This document shows, piece by piece, positions 1 to 9,321 of a DNA stretch of 64,000 nucleotides; positions within the stretch are counted from its first letter, which is position 1, and each line of letters starts with the position of its first letter. The translations under genes and the position numbers were made by a program. Below the pieces are notes generated by a model. The model was not told the DNA's origin and searched no databases. It saw only the letters and a program-made list of their open reading frames with translations. Source of the stretch: Deltaproteobacteria bacterium (GTDB taxonomy: Bacteria; UBA10199; JACPAL01); contig JACPAK010000007.1 of NCBI GenBank assembly GCA_016180845.1, positions 1 through 64,000 on the forward strand, in the 5' to 3' direction.

Positions 1-930
1 AAATGTCAGACGATCCCGGATCAGCTGATCCTTCGCAAGACCGATCATTACCTTCGCCGGGGCGGTCCGATCGAGCGGGTTATAGACCGAGAAGCTGAAT
101 GAGCGTTGTACCGTAAAATAGGAATCGGTGATCTCGAGTGTGAGGGTGATGGTCTGAACGTTCGCAGAGATCAGATGCTCTGCAGTATTGATGATAATCG
201 AATATTCCTTGGCAGCGATCTCCGTGATGGTTACCCCAAAGTCAGGATCAACTATTTTGACCCCTGTGATCGGCTTCGGGGAGAACAGTTTTAATTTGAG
301 CTCCGCCTCTCCACTGAACGCCTCCGTGATACTGATCCCCTCCGGAAGCGAGACATCGTTCTGGGTCAGGATATCCTTCCGGGAGGCGGAGGCTCGAGGA
401 CCCGAGGGGAGACTCGTGAGATCAGTCGGGTCACTCCCATAGACCAGTTCATCGAAGTTCGACCATTGATCTCCGTCCAGATTGAGTGAGGAGACCTGTC
501 CGGGAGTCGGGTCATAGACCGCCTCTTCCTCATCGTAGGTGACCGACATGCTGGATCCGACGGCGACCAGTCCTGTCTTTGTAAACCGCGCCACCTCGAC
601 CGTCTCTTCTGAGATCGGGTCTCCCGCTTCAAAAACAACCGTCACATCAAATGTCGAACCGGTCTTGACCGTCACCTCCCCACGACAACGACGAACGGTC
701 TGATCGATTGTCAGCGGGTATTTTTTATCCGGTTTCGTCGAGACGAGGGCATGACAGCTATACCCGATCCCCAGCTCATCCAGCATCGACAACGCCTGCG
801 GCATCGCAAAACCATCGGATGGAGAAGAACCGGAACTGCCGGAGGAGCTGCCACAGCCGGTGAAGAGACCTCCAGGAAGGATAAAGACAAGGAGCAGTGG
901 GGTAAGGAATCTGCAGAGGTTCTTGGGCAT
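1..930 (-). CDS. Putative lipoprotein with one TSP3-like Ca-binding loop (3' end outside window)
   Basis: The frame is open for 310 codons from an ATG at 930-928 to the window edge, so the C-terminus is missing. Residues 1-26 form a lipoprotein signal: a basic start, a hydrophobic run and FTGC with Cys26 as the lipidation site. A Gly/Ser-rich linker follows. Residues 149-168 (NLDGDQWSNFDELVYGSDP core) match the Asp-rich calcium loop of bacterial thrombospondin type 3 repeats. Cys59 and Cys82 could form a disulfide. The rest is beta-rich sequence that I do not recognise. Presumably it is anchored in the outer membrane or periplasm. A sigma-54-like promoter lies about 65 bases upstream. The product family is unknown; the reading frame, lipobox and calcium loop are directly visible. 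Confidence 0.75.
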   Translation of the reverse strand, partial: MPKNLCRFLTPLLLVFILPGGLFTGCGSSSGSSGSSPSDGFAMPQALSMLDELGIGYSCHALVSTKPDKKYPLTIDQTVRRCRGEVTVKTGSTFDVTVVFEAGDPISEETVEVARFTKTGLVAVGSSMSVTYDEEEAVYDPTPGQVSSLNLDGDQWSNFDELVYGSDPTDLTSLPSGPRASASRKDILTQNDVSLPEGISITEAFSGEAELKLKLFSPKPITGVKIVDPDFGVTITEIAAKEYSIIINTAEHLISANVQTITLTLEITDSYFTVQRSFSFSVYNPLDRTAPAKVMIGLAKDQLIRDRLTF

Positions 931-993
931 AAATGGCACGGTTTATTCTCGTGAACAAGACCGGTTTGGTTGCTCCTTTTCTTGGGGATATAT

Positions 994-1009
994 ACAAACG
1001 ACGTGCCAA
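994..1009 (-). promoter_or_regulatory. Sigma-54-like promoter for the lipoprotein gene at 930
   Basis: On the minus strand TTGGCACG (1009-1002) carries the -24 GG. Exactly 10 bases later TTTGT carries G at the -12 position, with GT where the consensus has GC. The predicted transcription start is near 982, giving a leader of about 50 bases. The spacing and -24 box are the same as in the stronger site at 51522-51537. The imperfect -12 dinucleotide lowers confidence. Confidence 0.55.
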
Positions 1010-1059
1010 CCCAAAAGGCCGTTAAAACAGGGTTTTGAGAGAAGAAAACGTTTGATTTC

Positions 1060-1086
1060 CGGACGGACCGTCCGAAAATCGGACGG
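1060..1086. repeat. Three alternating inverted copies of a 7-base arm
   Basis: CGGACGG (1060-1066), CCGTCCG (1068-1074) and CGGACGG (1080-1086) lie in sequence, so the middle copy can pair with either neighbour. The right-hand hairpin (CCGTCCGA / TCGGACGG, loop AAA) is the more stable. It sits just after the stop of the minus-strand membrane protein gene and about 130 bases before the lipoprotein start. It may be a terminator without a clear U-run, or a protein-binding site. Confidence 0.5.
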
Positions 1087-1087
1087 T

Positions 1088-1795
1088 TTAATCCTGAAAT
1101 GTGAGCGAGATAAGGGCTGGGGAGACAACCAAACTAATCACGGAAGGGACGATCCATCGCCTTCGTAACGCAAAGACCCCAAATCCTAACAAGGCGACTC
1201 CGATGATGCCGGGTAGATAGTGGAAATTCCGATCGGGTCTTTGTCTTTGCCTCGATCTATCTCGAGAATCTTCGTCTTCGGATTGAGAAGGCTTCGCGGA
1301 ATGGATCGTTGCCGGAGAGAACAGTATCTTATAACCAGCATCTCCCATCACGATGATTCCACCGAAGAAAGAAAAAGGCTCAATGCCCTTCCACCATCGA
1401 AAAAAGCAGAATCCAACAAGAGTACTTGCCAGCCCGAGGAACAGCTCTGAGTGATGAAACAGACTTCTGAATGAAGAAACTCCCTGTCTTGATGCCCATT
1501 CTTTGTGAAGGGATGAGATTGGATTGGAGGGGTCTGTAGAGGCCTGTGCAAATTCACGACAGACTTCTTTTGGATTTTCCGGCCGACAAAAAAGTTTCTC
1601 GAGAGCCGGATAGAGGCGAAGCCTCTCTTCGACGGTGCAGGTGGGGAGGTGGATCTTAATGTCTTCCGATAAATGTCTTACGGATCCCGGAAAGTGCAGA
1701 TAAGCAGTTTCCCTCTCCGGCTCTTGAGGAGCGACGAAACAAAACTGAATCTCTTCAAAGATCTCTTGGCAACGGGGTGTCACTGGGTTGACCAT
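1088..1795 (-). CDS. Hypothetical small membrane protein
   Basis: This 235-residue protein is not recognised. It has a soluble N-terminal half of about 115 residues with several Cys (for example CTVEERLRLYPALEKLFC). Two or three hydrophobic segments follow around residues 118-150, separated by a charged Ser/Arg-rich stretch from two closely spaced hydrophobic segments near the C-terminus. The ATG at 1795 follows the TAA of the metallophosphoesterase gene with no gap, so the two are probably translationally coupled. It is the last gene of the dnaE-hflX-phosphatidyltransferase run. A 9-base hairpin lies just downstream. No function can be assigned. Confidence 0.7.
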   Translation of the reverse strand: MVNPVTPRCQEIFEEIQFCFVAPQEPERETAYLHFPGSVRHLSEDIKIHLPTCTVEERLRLYPALEKLFCRPENPKEVCREFAQASTDPSNPISSLHKEWASRQGVSSFRSLFHHSELFLGLASTLVGFCFFRWWKGIEPFSFFGGIIVMGDAGYKILFSPATIHSAKPSQSEDEDSRDRSRQRQRPDRNFHYLPGIIGVALLGFGVFALRRRWIVPSVISLVVSPALISLTFQD

Positions 1796-2872
1796 TTATC
1801 CAATCACCTCCTCGATAATCCGATGACTCCCCTTCCACTCCTTCAAAGACGGATGGGGAACGCCATGTTCATCGTAATCAAGCTGACCATAGGTCAGCCG
1901 GACCACCTTGCCGGGATCCGACATCTCGAGTGAGAGCTGTTCATTCCAGACGCCGGTATTTAGATAGACCTTTCCCGGGGCAAACTGCCGCATCACCGCG
2001 TGGTGGCTATGGCCGAAGATGACAACATGGGCCTCTCGCTCGGTTAAGAGGATCTTCTTCGCCTCAAGATCGAGACGTGGAGATAACCCTACCTCCTTGA
2101 TGATCTGGATCGTGCGCACAAAAGAGGAGCGCCGATGCGGGTCTTTTGTGAAACGAAGCCGGCAGAAATAAAAGAGGATCCGGAAGATCGATTTCAAGGC
2201 GAAAACGGTATCGTGGATCAAGGCCCAGCGGAGATAGTATTTGAAGGGATAAACTTTGTGAAAATAGGGGCGCTCTCTCCTGACTTCATTGAGATAATGA
2301 ATGACGAAGTAACTTCCCCATGGGAGATTCACAATCGGCTCCGGGAGATCCCTTTTTAAAAATAACCGTTCGGTATTATAGGCGTTGTCGGCAAAAAACT
2401 GGTTTCCATGCTCGACATGAACTCCGTCGAAGCGATACGGCGTCGTCCTGACGGAGACATTGGTTCCAAACGCCTTTCTGAGCCTCTCCGCAATGGAGGG
2501 AAAGAGAAGACCGGGATCATGGTTTCCCAACATGAAGAGAATCCGGTGATTCGGGGTTTCGGCAAAACGTTTCATTTCGGCGAAGACCTCCGGATGTCCC
2601 TTCAGGATTGCGTCAGTCCTCGACAACGCAACCTTTTCCGAAATCCACTCGGGATGCCTCTCGTAATAATCAAGCTGAAGATGATTAAAAAAATCACCGT
2701 TACAAATAAGTTCGACATCGGCATTTTCGTACTCCCCTGCCCGATGATATTGAAGAAACTCAATAAACTTTGTGTCATAAAAAAAATCCTCCAGAGGGTT
2801 TCTGGTTCCATTCGGCAGGAAAACCCCTTTTCCGATATGAAAATCGCTGACAATAATTTTCACCTTGCGCAT
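1796..2872 (-). CDS. Calcineurin-like metallophosphoesterase
   Basis: This 358-residue cytoplasmic hydrolase has the metal-binding motifs of the metallophosphatase superfamily in order: SDFHIGKG near the N-terminus (DxH), GDFFNH (GDxx), LGNHDPG (GNHD) and a C-terminal FGHSHHA (GHxH). These coordinate two metal ions for phosphomonoester or diester hydrolysis. The layout resembles the LpxH / UDP-2,3-diacylglucosamine diphosphatase branch, but at 358 residues it is much longer than the usual 240 and carries a middle insert, so the substrate is open. Its start overlaps the phosphatidyltransferase stop by 13 bases. That context hints at phospholipid or lipid A metabolism, which is inference. Confidence 0.85.
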   Translation of the reverse strand: MRKVKIIVSDFHIGKGVFLPNGTRNPLEDFFYDTKFIEFLQYHRAGEYENADVELICNGDFFNHLQLDYYERHPEWISEKVALSRTDAILKGHPEVFAEMKRFAETPNHRILFMLGNHDPGLLFPSIAERLRKAFGTNVSVRTTPYRFDGVHVEHGNQFFADNAYNTERLFLKRDLPEPIVNLPWGSYFVIHYLNEVRRERPYFHKVYPFKYYLRWALIHDTVFALKSIFRILFYFCRLRFTKDPHRRSSFVRTIQIIKEVGLSPRLDLEAKKILLTEREAHVVIFGHSHHAVMRQFAPGKVYLNTGVWNEQLSLEMSDPGKVVRLTYGQLDYDEHGVPHPSLKEWKGSHRIIEEVIG

Positions 2873-3414
2873 TGAGACTCCCTGAGGATCCCTAACCCCA
2901 TATAAAAATATTGAATGGTCGCCATCGCTGTCAATAACCCGGCCAGGAGGCGATCATAACCATAAACGAAATCCCCAACCCCAAAAGAGGCGTTCAAAAG
3001 TGCGAAGGAGAGGGTCAAGATCTGAAAAAAGGTCGCTGATTTTGAAAGAATCGAGGCGTGATAGGTGAGAGCAACTTTTTTTATTCGAAAATAAACAATA
3101 CCGCCTGTGACCATAAGATCTTTCAAAAGGACGAAAACGGTGAGCCAGAGAGGCAGCCACCCCTTCGCTGTCAGGGAAACAAAGCCCAAGGACATGAGAA
3201 TTTTGTCAGCTGCCCCATCCAGGATCGCCCCTGCTTGGGTTTTTTGATCAAAAAGGCGCGCCACTGCCCCGTCGATCAGATCTGTCGCTGCCGCAACCAG
3301 GAAAATCCAGAAGGCGGTCGGCCAAACGTCCTGCAGGACAAAAAAGAGAAAGACACCTCCGAGAATGACTCGAGATCCGGTCAGAAGATTGGGGAGGTTT
3401 ATCAATTCCCTCAT
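2860..3414 (-). CDS. CDP-alcohol phosphatidyltransferase (PgsA-like)
   Basis: This 184-residue integral membrane enzyme transfers a phosphatidyl group from CDP-diacylglycerol to an alcohol. The family signature is complete: DLIDGAVAR, then about eight residues, then GAILDGAADK, matching DxxDGxxAR(x8)GxxxDxxxD. Five or six hydrophobic segments surround it. Length and motif fit phosphatidylglycerophosphate synthase, but related enzymes share the motif, so the acceptor alcohol is not certain. The ATG overlaps the hflX stop by one base (TAATG), which indicates translational coupling. Confidence 0.85.
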   Translation of the reverse strand: MRELINLPNLLTGSRVILGGVFLFFVLQDVWPTAFWIFLVAAATDLIDGAVARLFDQKTQAGAILDGAADKILMSLGFVSLTAKGWLPLWLTVFVLLKDLMVTGGIVYFRIKKVALTYHASILSKSATFFQILTLSFALLNASFGVGDFVYGYDRLLAGLLTAMATIQYFYMGLGILRESQCAR

Positions 3415-4715
3415 TAGCGAGGGAGGGTACGAAATTTTTTGAATTTATTGAAGTACTTTTCTGAGACCTCCGCCTGAAGGAGGACCCCCTCACGCCCATC
3501 GGTTCTTTCCAAAACCCGTGAATGACTGTAAAGCTGCGACAGAACAGCCCCATCGGCATGCGGAATCATGAAAGAGACACGTTGAAAAGATTCGGCAAGT
3601 TTTTCATCCACAGCCTCTAATAACGCCTCCAAACCATCTCCCTGAAGGGCGGAGATGAATTGATCCCCTAGCACTAGCTCAACCCCTTCGGGTCTCGGGA
3701 TCGAATTCTGGTCGGTTTTGTTAAAAACACGCAAAAGAGGCCTGTCGTCCAGCCGAAGCTCCCGAAGGACATTTTCGACGACAGAAATCCGCTCAGCAGC
3801 CCCTGAGCGGCTCACATCGATCAGATGAAGAAGCAGATCAGAGGCCCCCGCCTCCTCAAATGTCGCATAGAAGGCCTCGATCAGTTGGTGTGGAAGTTTA
3901 CGGACGAAACCGACGGTATCCGCCAAAAGGATCTCTCTCCCCGATGGGAGCTTCAGGCGACGGACCGTCGGATCCAGCGTCATAAAAAGCTGATCGGCCA
4001 CAGGGACCCCTGCGCCGGTCAAACGGTTCATGAGGGTTGATTTTCCGGCGTTCGTATACCCAACGATAGAAACCGTCGCGATCGGCACCCCTTCCCTTTT
4101 TCGTCTATGGATCTCCCGATGGGCTCGGAGTCGAACAAGATCCTCTGTGAGGAGACTTATTTTGTTCCGAACGCGCCGCTGATCCATTTCCAACTGTGTT
4201 TCACCAGGTCCGCGTGTCCCGATACCGCCTCCCAATCGCGAAAGCTCATGCCCATGGCCAGCCAACCTTGGCAAAAGATATTTGAGCTGGGCCAGTTCGA
4301 CCTGAATCTTACCTTCTCGGGACTGCGCACGCCTGGCAAAGATGTCCAGGATCAGACCGGTTCGGTCAATGACCTTGCATCCAAACATCTCTTCAAGATT
4401 TCGATTTTGCGTCGGCGTGAGATCTTCATCAAAAATGACGATGTTAATGCCAAGCTCTTTGACTTCCAAGGCAAGCTCATCAACCTTCCCACGACCGATC
4501 AGGGTGGCGGGATGAAACTCCTTTAATTCGCATAATCTCTGAAGAATGACCTCTGCCCCGGCGGAAAAGGCCAAAAGTTTTAGTTCTTCTAATGAATTTT
4601 CGTGATCGAATTTTTCGCGTCGGTTTCGGAAAAGACCGACAAGGAGGGCCTTTTCAACAAGGTTACTGCAAGGTCGTAACTGAAGCTCCAAAGAGTTTAT
4701 CCACCTCCGTGACAA
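3414..4715 (-). CDS. hflX: GTPase HflX
   Basis: A ribosome-associated GTPase of the Obg-HflX family that splits or rescues stalled 50S ribosomes. It has the N-terminal HflX domain ([13 protein letters not shown], then the Gly-rich linker [14 protein letters not shown]) followed by the G domain: GYTNAGKS (G1), DTVGF (G3), NKTD (G4). The C-terminal domain is also present. The longest frame starts at a TTG (4715) inside dnaE, overlapping it by 53 bases with no Shine-Dalgarno. A second in-frame TTG at 4691 has GGAGGTG about 12 bases upstream and is a credible alternative. No in-frame ATG lies near the conserved N-terminus. Confidence 0.93.
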   Translation of the reverse strand: MSRRWINSLELQLRPCSNLVEKALLVGLFRNRREKFDHENSLEELKLLAFSAGAEVILQRLCELKEFHPATLIGRGKVDELALEVKELGINIVIFDEDLTPTQNRNLEEMFGCKVIDRTGLILDIFARRAQSREGKIQVELAQLKYLLPRLAGHGHELSRLGGGIGTRGPGETQLEMDQRRVRNKISLLTEDLVRLRAHREIHRRKREGVPIATVSIVGYTNAGKSTLMNRLTGAGVPVADQLFMTLDPTVRRLKLPSGREILLADTVGFVRKLPHQLIEAFYATFEEAGASDLLLHLIDVSRSGAAERISVVENVLRELRLDDRPLLRVFNKTDQNSIPRPEGVELVLGDQFISALQGDGLEALLEAVDEKLAESFQRVSFMIPHADGAVLSQLYSHSRVLERTDGREGVLLQAEVSEKYFNKFKKFRTLPR

Positions 4716-7700
4716 GTTCCGGCGAGGGTCTTACCGTCAACCCTTCCGGCAATGATAAAATTGTCTCACCTTTTTTTTCTTCCTTCAAGTGGATAAATGC
4801 TGGCGACTTCCCCCGATGCTGTCCCAAGACCTCCTTGAGCCTTTCGAGTTGTTCCCGCGTAATTTTTTCAGTGGAGAGTCGGACATGGACCTCTTTTTGC
4901 TCAGGTTCTGCCGTGGAAGGACGCAGACGTAACAGGGTGATTTCTTTGGCAATAATCTTGACCGTTTCCTCACCGACATCGGTATTCCCGCGGATAAGGA
5001 TCGGCTCCTGATCTTTTAAATAAGATGCGGACCTTTTGTAGAGATCCGAGAAGACCACAATCTCTACGGTTCCTCTGAGATCCTCAAGAGTCACAAAGGC
5101 CATGAGCTCCCCACTGCGCGTCCGGATTTCCTTTAAACCGGAAACAATACCCCCTAAAAGAACCTCCTTCCCGTCCGGAAGCTCCGGCAGGGAGCGACTG
5201 TCCGCACTGACTCTTTTTTTAAGGACTTCCTCGTGTTCATTCAAGGGATGTCCGGTAATAAAAAACCCGAGCGTTTCTTTTTCATCCGAGAGCTTCTTTT
5301 TTGACTCCCATTCCGGAAGATCGGGAATCGGAAACGCCTCTTCAAGGGTATTGAAAAGGGCTGACTGCCCACTGGCCCTTTCCCGATGAACACGCCCGCC
5401 CCGTTCCAGCGCCTGATCCAGAACAGTCATCGCCTGAGAACGACGGATACCGATCGAATCAAAGGCGCCACATTTGATAAGCCCTTCGATAACGCGGCGA
5501 TTCACCTTTCGCAGATCAACGCCCTCACAAAAATGGATGAAAGATCGGAAGCGCCCTTCCCTCTTCCTCGCCTCAAGGATCGATTCGATCGCCGCTTCAC
5601 CCACATTTTTGACCGCAGCAAGACCGAAACGGATCTCTTTCTCTCCAACGACAGAAAAGTCAGTAAAACTCTCATTGATATCGGGGGGAAGAATTGAAAT
5701 CCCCATATCGCGACATTCGGCAAGATAAATCGTGACCTTGTCGGTATTCCCCATTTCATGGGTCAAGAGAGAGGCCATGTATTCAACCGGAAAATGCGTC
5801 TTCAGATAGGCGGTCTGATAGGAAATAAAGGCATAGGCGGCACTATGACTTTTGTTGAACCCATACTCAGCAAACTTCGCCATGAGGTCGAAGATCTTTT
5901 CCGCTTTTTTTGTCTGAATCTTGTTTTTGAGAGATCCCTGAATGAATTTGTCTTTTTGCTGGGCCATCTCCTCCTGTTTCTTTTTTCCCATTGCGCGACG
6001 AAGGATATCGGCATCACCGAGGGAGAAATTTCCGAGTAACGACGCGCATTGCATGACCTGTTCCTGATAAACAATGACACCATAGGTCTCTTTAAGGATC
6101 GGCTCTAACTCCGGAAGAGGATAGGTCACGGCGACGCGTCCATGTTTTCGATTGATAAAGTCGTCGACCATCCCGCTACCCAGGGGACCGGGCCGATAGA
6201 GCGCAACGAGGGCGATCAGATCGGGGAAATGGGTCGGTTTTAATTTGACGATCAATTCCCGCATCCCGGTCGACTCAAGCTGGAAGATCCCCATGGTACT
6301 CCCTTGCGAGAGCAACCGATAGACGAGTGGATCATCCGGAGAGATTTCTGAAATGGCGATCTCTTGTTGACGGGTCCGGCGAATAATCTTCAAGGCATGG
6401 TCAATAACGGTCAATGTTTTCAGTCCGAGAAAGTCGAACTTGATCAGCCCCACCTCCTCGACCGATTTCATGTCATATTGAGTGATCGTCTCACCCTTTT
6501 GACCGACCGCGAGCGGCAAAAAATCGACAAGAGGACGATCTGAGATCACCACCCCCGCCGCATGGGTTGAGGCATGGCGATTGAGCCCCTCGAGTGATTC
6601 AGCGATCGACATCAGCTTCCCCACCTGGGGATCTTTTTCTGTCAACTCTTTGAGCTGCGGTTCCAGACGAAACGCCTCTTTCAAGGTGATATTCAGCGTG
6701 TTCGGGATCATCTTCGCTATCCGATCGACATCGGCATACGGCATGTTGAAAACCCGCCCGACATCCCGCACGACCGCCTTCGCCTTCATCTTTCCGAATG
6801 TGATGATCTGGGCCACATTTCCATACTTCTTCTGCACGTAGTGGATCACCTCGTCCCGTCGATCCATGCAAAAGTCGATATCCATGTCCGGCATGCTGAT
6901 TCGTTCCGGATTGATAAACCGCTCGAAGAGCAAATTGTACGGCATCGGATCGAGATCTGTGATGTTGAGACAATAGACAACAAGACTCCCTGCTGCCGAT
7001 CCTCGTCCCGGCCCCACAGGAATCTTTTGACCCTTCGCATATTCGATAAAGTCGGCGACGATCAGAAAATAGCCGGCGAATCCGGTCTTCTTGATCATCG
7101 TGAGTTCCTGCCTGAGGCGCTCTTCGTACCTCTTCTGCTGCGCTTCAACCTCCTCAGGCGCGAAGCGGCGTTGAATTTGAGACCATCTCTTTTCAAAACC
7201 TTCCCACGCCTTTTCTTCGAGGTAGTCATCGAGACCCTTCCCCTCTGGTGTTTGAAATTTCGGGAAGTGGTAGTTTTTGAAATCGAGTTCCAGGTGACAC
7301 CGTTTGGCAATCTCAAGGGTTGATTCCAACGCCTGGGGAAGGTTTTTGAAAAGTTCCTGCATCTCCTCAGCAGAACGCAGATAAAAGGCATCTGTTCCAA
7401 ACTTCATCCGGTCGTCATCGAGGAGTGTTTTGCCGGTCTGGATACAGAGGAGCGCTTCATGCGCCGTAGAATTTTCACGACGCAGGTAGTGGCAATCGTT
7501 CGTCGCGACGAGCGGAAGAGAGAGTTTTTGGGAGAGTTCCTTCAAAATAGCGTTGTGCTGGTTTTGAGGGGCGAGCCCATTTTCCTGAATTTCGAGATAA
7601 AACCGGTCTCCAAAAATGGATTGGAACTCCTCGGCAACCTGCGAGGCGCCCCCTACCCCACCTTCCAATGCCGCCTCGGCCATCTCACTCGCGAGACACC

Positions 7701-8115
7701 CGGAAAGGGCAATAAGCCCCTCTCCATGGGCCTTCAGAAGCTCCTTATCAATCCTCGGTTTGTAATAAAACCCCTCGAGGTGGGCGAGCGAGACCAGTTT
7801 TATCAGGTTCTGATACCCTTCCCGATCGATCGCGAGGAGCGTCAGATGGTGGTAAGGCTCATACCCCCGCCGGACCTTTTTCTCAAAACGACTGCCATGG
7901 GACTGGATATAGACCTCACACCCGATGATCGGCTTGATCCCTGCCTTCGTCGCCTTCTGATAAAATTCAATCGCGCCGTAAAGATTTCCGTGATCGGTCA
8001 TCGCAACCGCCGGCATCCGAAACTCGCGGGCCCTCTCGCAGAGGTCATCGATCGTAATCGCCCCGTCGAGGAGGCTGTATTGGGTGTGAAGATGGAGGTG
8101 GACGAAATCAGACAT
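4663..8115 (-). CDS. dnaE: DNA polymerase III alpha subunit
   Basis: The replicative polymerase catalytic subunit, 1150 residues, full length for a DnaE1-type protein. The PHP domain starts at residue 4 ([12 protein letters not shown], then [10 protein letters not shown]). The palm carries [13 protein letters not shown] and the catalytic Asp cluster [14 protein letters not shown]. The fingers include [21 protein letters not shown] helix-hairpin-helix and an OB fold ([22 protein letters not shown]) follow. No intein or exonuclease insertion is seen. Large antisense open frames over this gene are codon-usage shadows. It is the first gene of a minus-strand run into hflX. The ATG is at 8115-8113. 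Confidence 0.97.
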   Translation of the reverse strand: MSDFVHLHLHTQYSLLDGAITIDDLCERAREFRMPAVAMTDHGNLYGAIEFYQKATKAGIKPIIGCEVYIQSHGSRFEKKVRRGYEPYHHLTLLAIDREGYQNLIKLVSLAHLEGFYYKPRIDKELLKAHGEGLIALSGCLASEMAEAALEGGVGGASQVAEEFQSIFGDRFYLEIQENGLAPQNQHNAILKELSQKLSLPLVATNDCHYLRRENSTAHEALLCIQTGKTLLDDDRMKFGTDAFYLRSAEEMQELFKNLPQALESTLEIAKRCHLELDFKNYHFPKFQTPEGKGLDDYLEEKAWEGFEKRWSQIQRRFAPEEVEAQQKRYEERLRQELTMIKKTGFAGYFLIVADFIEYAKGQKIPVGPGRGSAAGSLVVYCLNITDLDPMPYNLLFERFINPERISMPDMDIDFCMDRRDEVIHYVQKKYGNVAQIITFGKMKAKAVVRDVGRVFNMPYADVDRIAKMIPNTLNITLKEAFRLEPQLKELTEKDPQVGKLMSIAESLEGLNRHASTHAAGVVISDRPLVDFLPLAVGQKGETITQYDMKSVEEVGLIKFDFLGLKTLTVIDHALKIIRRTRQQEIAISEISPDDPLVYRLLSQGSTMGIFQLESTGMRELIVKLKPTHFPDLIALVALYRPGPLGSGMVDDFINRKHGRVAVTYPLPELEPILKETYGVIVYQEQVMQCASLLGNFSLGDADILRRAMGKKKQEEMAQQKDKFIQGSLKNKIQTKKAEKIFDLMAKFAEYGFNKSHSAAYAFISYQTAYLKTHFPVEYMASLLTHEMGNTDKVTIYLAECRDMGISILPPDINESFTDFSVVGEKEIRFGLAAVKNVGEAAIESILEARKREGRFRSFIHFCEGVDLRKVNRRVIEGLIKCGAFDSIGIRRSQAMTVLDQALERGGRVHRERASGQSALFNTLEEAFPIPDLPEWESKKKLSDEKETLGFFITGHPLNEHEEVLKKRVSADSRSLPELPDGKEVLLGGIVSGLKEIRTRSGELMAFVTLEDLRGTVEIVVFSDLYKRSASYLKDQEPILIRGNTDVGEETVKIIAKEITLLRLRPSTAEPEQKEVHVRLSTEKITREQLERLKEVLGQHRGKSPAFIHLKEEKKGETILSLPEGLTVRPSPELVTEVDKLFGASVTTLQ

Positions 8116-8211
8116 CGCGCATGGAGGGTAAGGAATTCGTCATCGATAAGTCAATCAAACAAAATCAAAAATCGGGTTGCAGAAATCAGAAGGGGTGTTT
8201 AGTTTTATTCC

Positions 8212-9321
8212 GTGATCAAGGAAATTGTTGCCAAGATAAGGACAAAGGGCCCAGAACTTGAGGAGTGGATACAAGGACGCCAAGGGGTTGCCCCCCCTCC
8301 CGTGACCCTCTCGACCGATATCCGCAATGCAGGCTTCAAGATTTCCGTAGTCGATACAAACATTTACCCGGCCGGTTTTAACAATCTCTGTGAGACGTTT
8401 TCTGAGAATGCCTCGAAGGCGTTTGCCCGTTATTTTGAAAAATATCATCCCGAGATCAAACATATCCATATTTATCCCGAGGCCCACACGCGGAATGAAT
8501 TTTATCAGGAAAATCTGAAGGCGCTGGTTCGGATCCTTTCCGCGGCCGGTTTTGAGACAACGGTCGGGCTTGAATTAAGGAGGGCGGATCTGATCCTGAT
8601 GAATAATGACCTCTCTTCCGGCTACCCGGAGGAGTTGAAGGCGCTTTCGATCCCTGTCATCCCCTCTCCGCTCCTTGGTTGGCATTCACGAAGGAAAAGC
8701 ATCCATTTTCAGATTTATGGGGATCTGATCCGTGAGGTTGCAGCTCTCTTGGAAATTGACCCCTGGCTTCTAACTCCGCTCTCGACCGTCGAGAGTGCGA
8801 TTGACCTGGGAAGTACGACCTGTCTCGATCGACTCCAGCAGTCGGCAGATCAATTACTCCGGGAGATTAGAATAAAGTACCAGCAGTATGGGATTCGACA
8901 GGAGCCGTATCTCTTCGTGAAGAACAACTCCGGCACCTATGGCTTGGGGGTCCTGCCGATCGATTCCGGTGCCGAGCTGCTCCAACTCTCAAGCCGCCTC
9001 CGGAAAAAGATCGAGTATGCGAAAGGGGGTCGACCGGTGACGGAACTGCTGTTCCAGGAGGGGCTGCAAACGATCGATCTCTATGAGGGGAAGCCTCTGG
9101 AACCGGTCGTCTATTTGGTCGGTGGGACGCCTGTTGGGACCTTTTTCCGCTATCATGATGAAAGGAACGAACGTCAAAACCTGAACGCCCCCGGCATGCG
9201 GTTTTCCTGCGTTTGTTATCACCAGACCGATCATGCGGAGGACCTCTTCACCGTTTGCGATCTGGTCGCTCGAATCGCCTCCGTCGCTGCAACACTGGAG
9301 ATGGGTTATGTTCCCAAATAA
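8212..9321 (+). CDS. gshA: Glutamate-cysteine ligase, GshA (PF08886 / TIGR02049) type
   Basis: A 369-residue protein that matches by eye the Acidithiobacillus-type glutamate-cysteine ligase family, with the signature region SVVDTNIYPAGFNNLCETF and a conserved centre (FVKNNSGTYGLGV) typical of an ATP-grasp-like core. It would make gamma-glutamylcysteine, the first step to glutathione, in the cytoplasm. No glutathione synthetase gene is in this window. The start is a GTG at 8212; AGAAGGGG lies rather far upstream (about 17 bases). It is divergent from dnaE, and its last 16 bases overlap the convergent orphan gene. Assignment rests on recognised motifs, not a search. Confidence 0.8.
   Translation: MIKEIVAKIRTKGPELEEWIQGRQGVAPPPVTLSTDIRNAGFKISVVDTNIYPAGFNNLCETFSENASKAFARYFEKYHPEIKHIHIYPEAHTRNEFYQENLKALVRILSAAGFETTVGLELRRADLILMNNDLSSGYPEELKALSIPVIPSPLLGWHSRRKSIHFQIYGDLIREVAALLEIDPWLLTPLSTVESAIDLGSTTCLDRLQQSADQLLREIRIKYQQYGIRQEPYLFVKNNSGTYGLGVLPIDSGAELLQLSSRLRKKIEYAKGGRPVTELLFQEGLQTIDLYEGKPLEPVVYLVGGTPVGTFFRYHDERNERQNLNAPGMRFSCVCYHQTDHAEDLFTVCDLVARIASVAATLEMGYVPK

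Noticed and set aside
7459-8202. 247-codon open frame antisense to dnaE
   Set aside because: It lies wholly over the conserved PHP domain of dnaE, has no recognised domain or ribosome-binding site, and is a codon-usage shadow.
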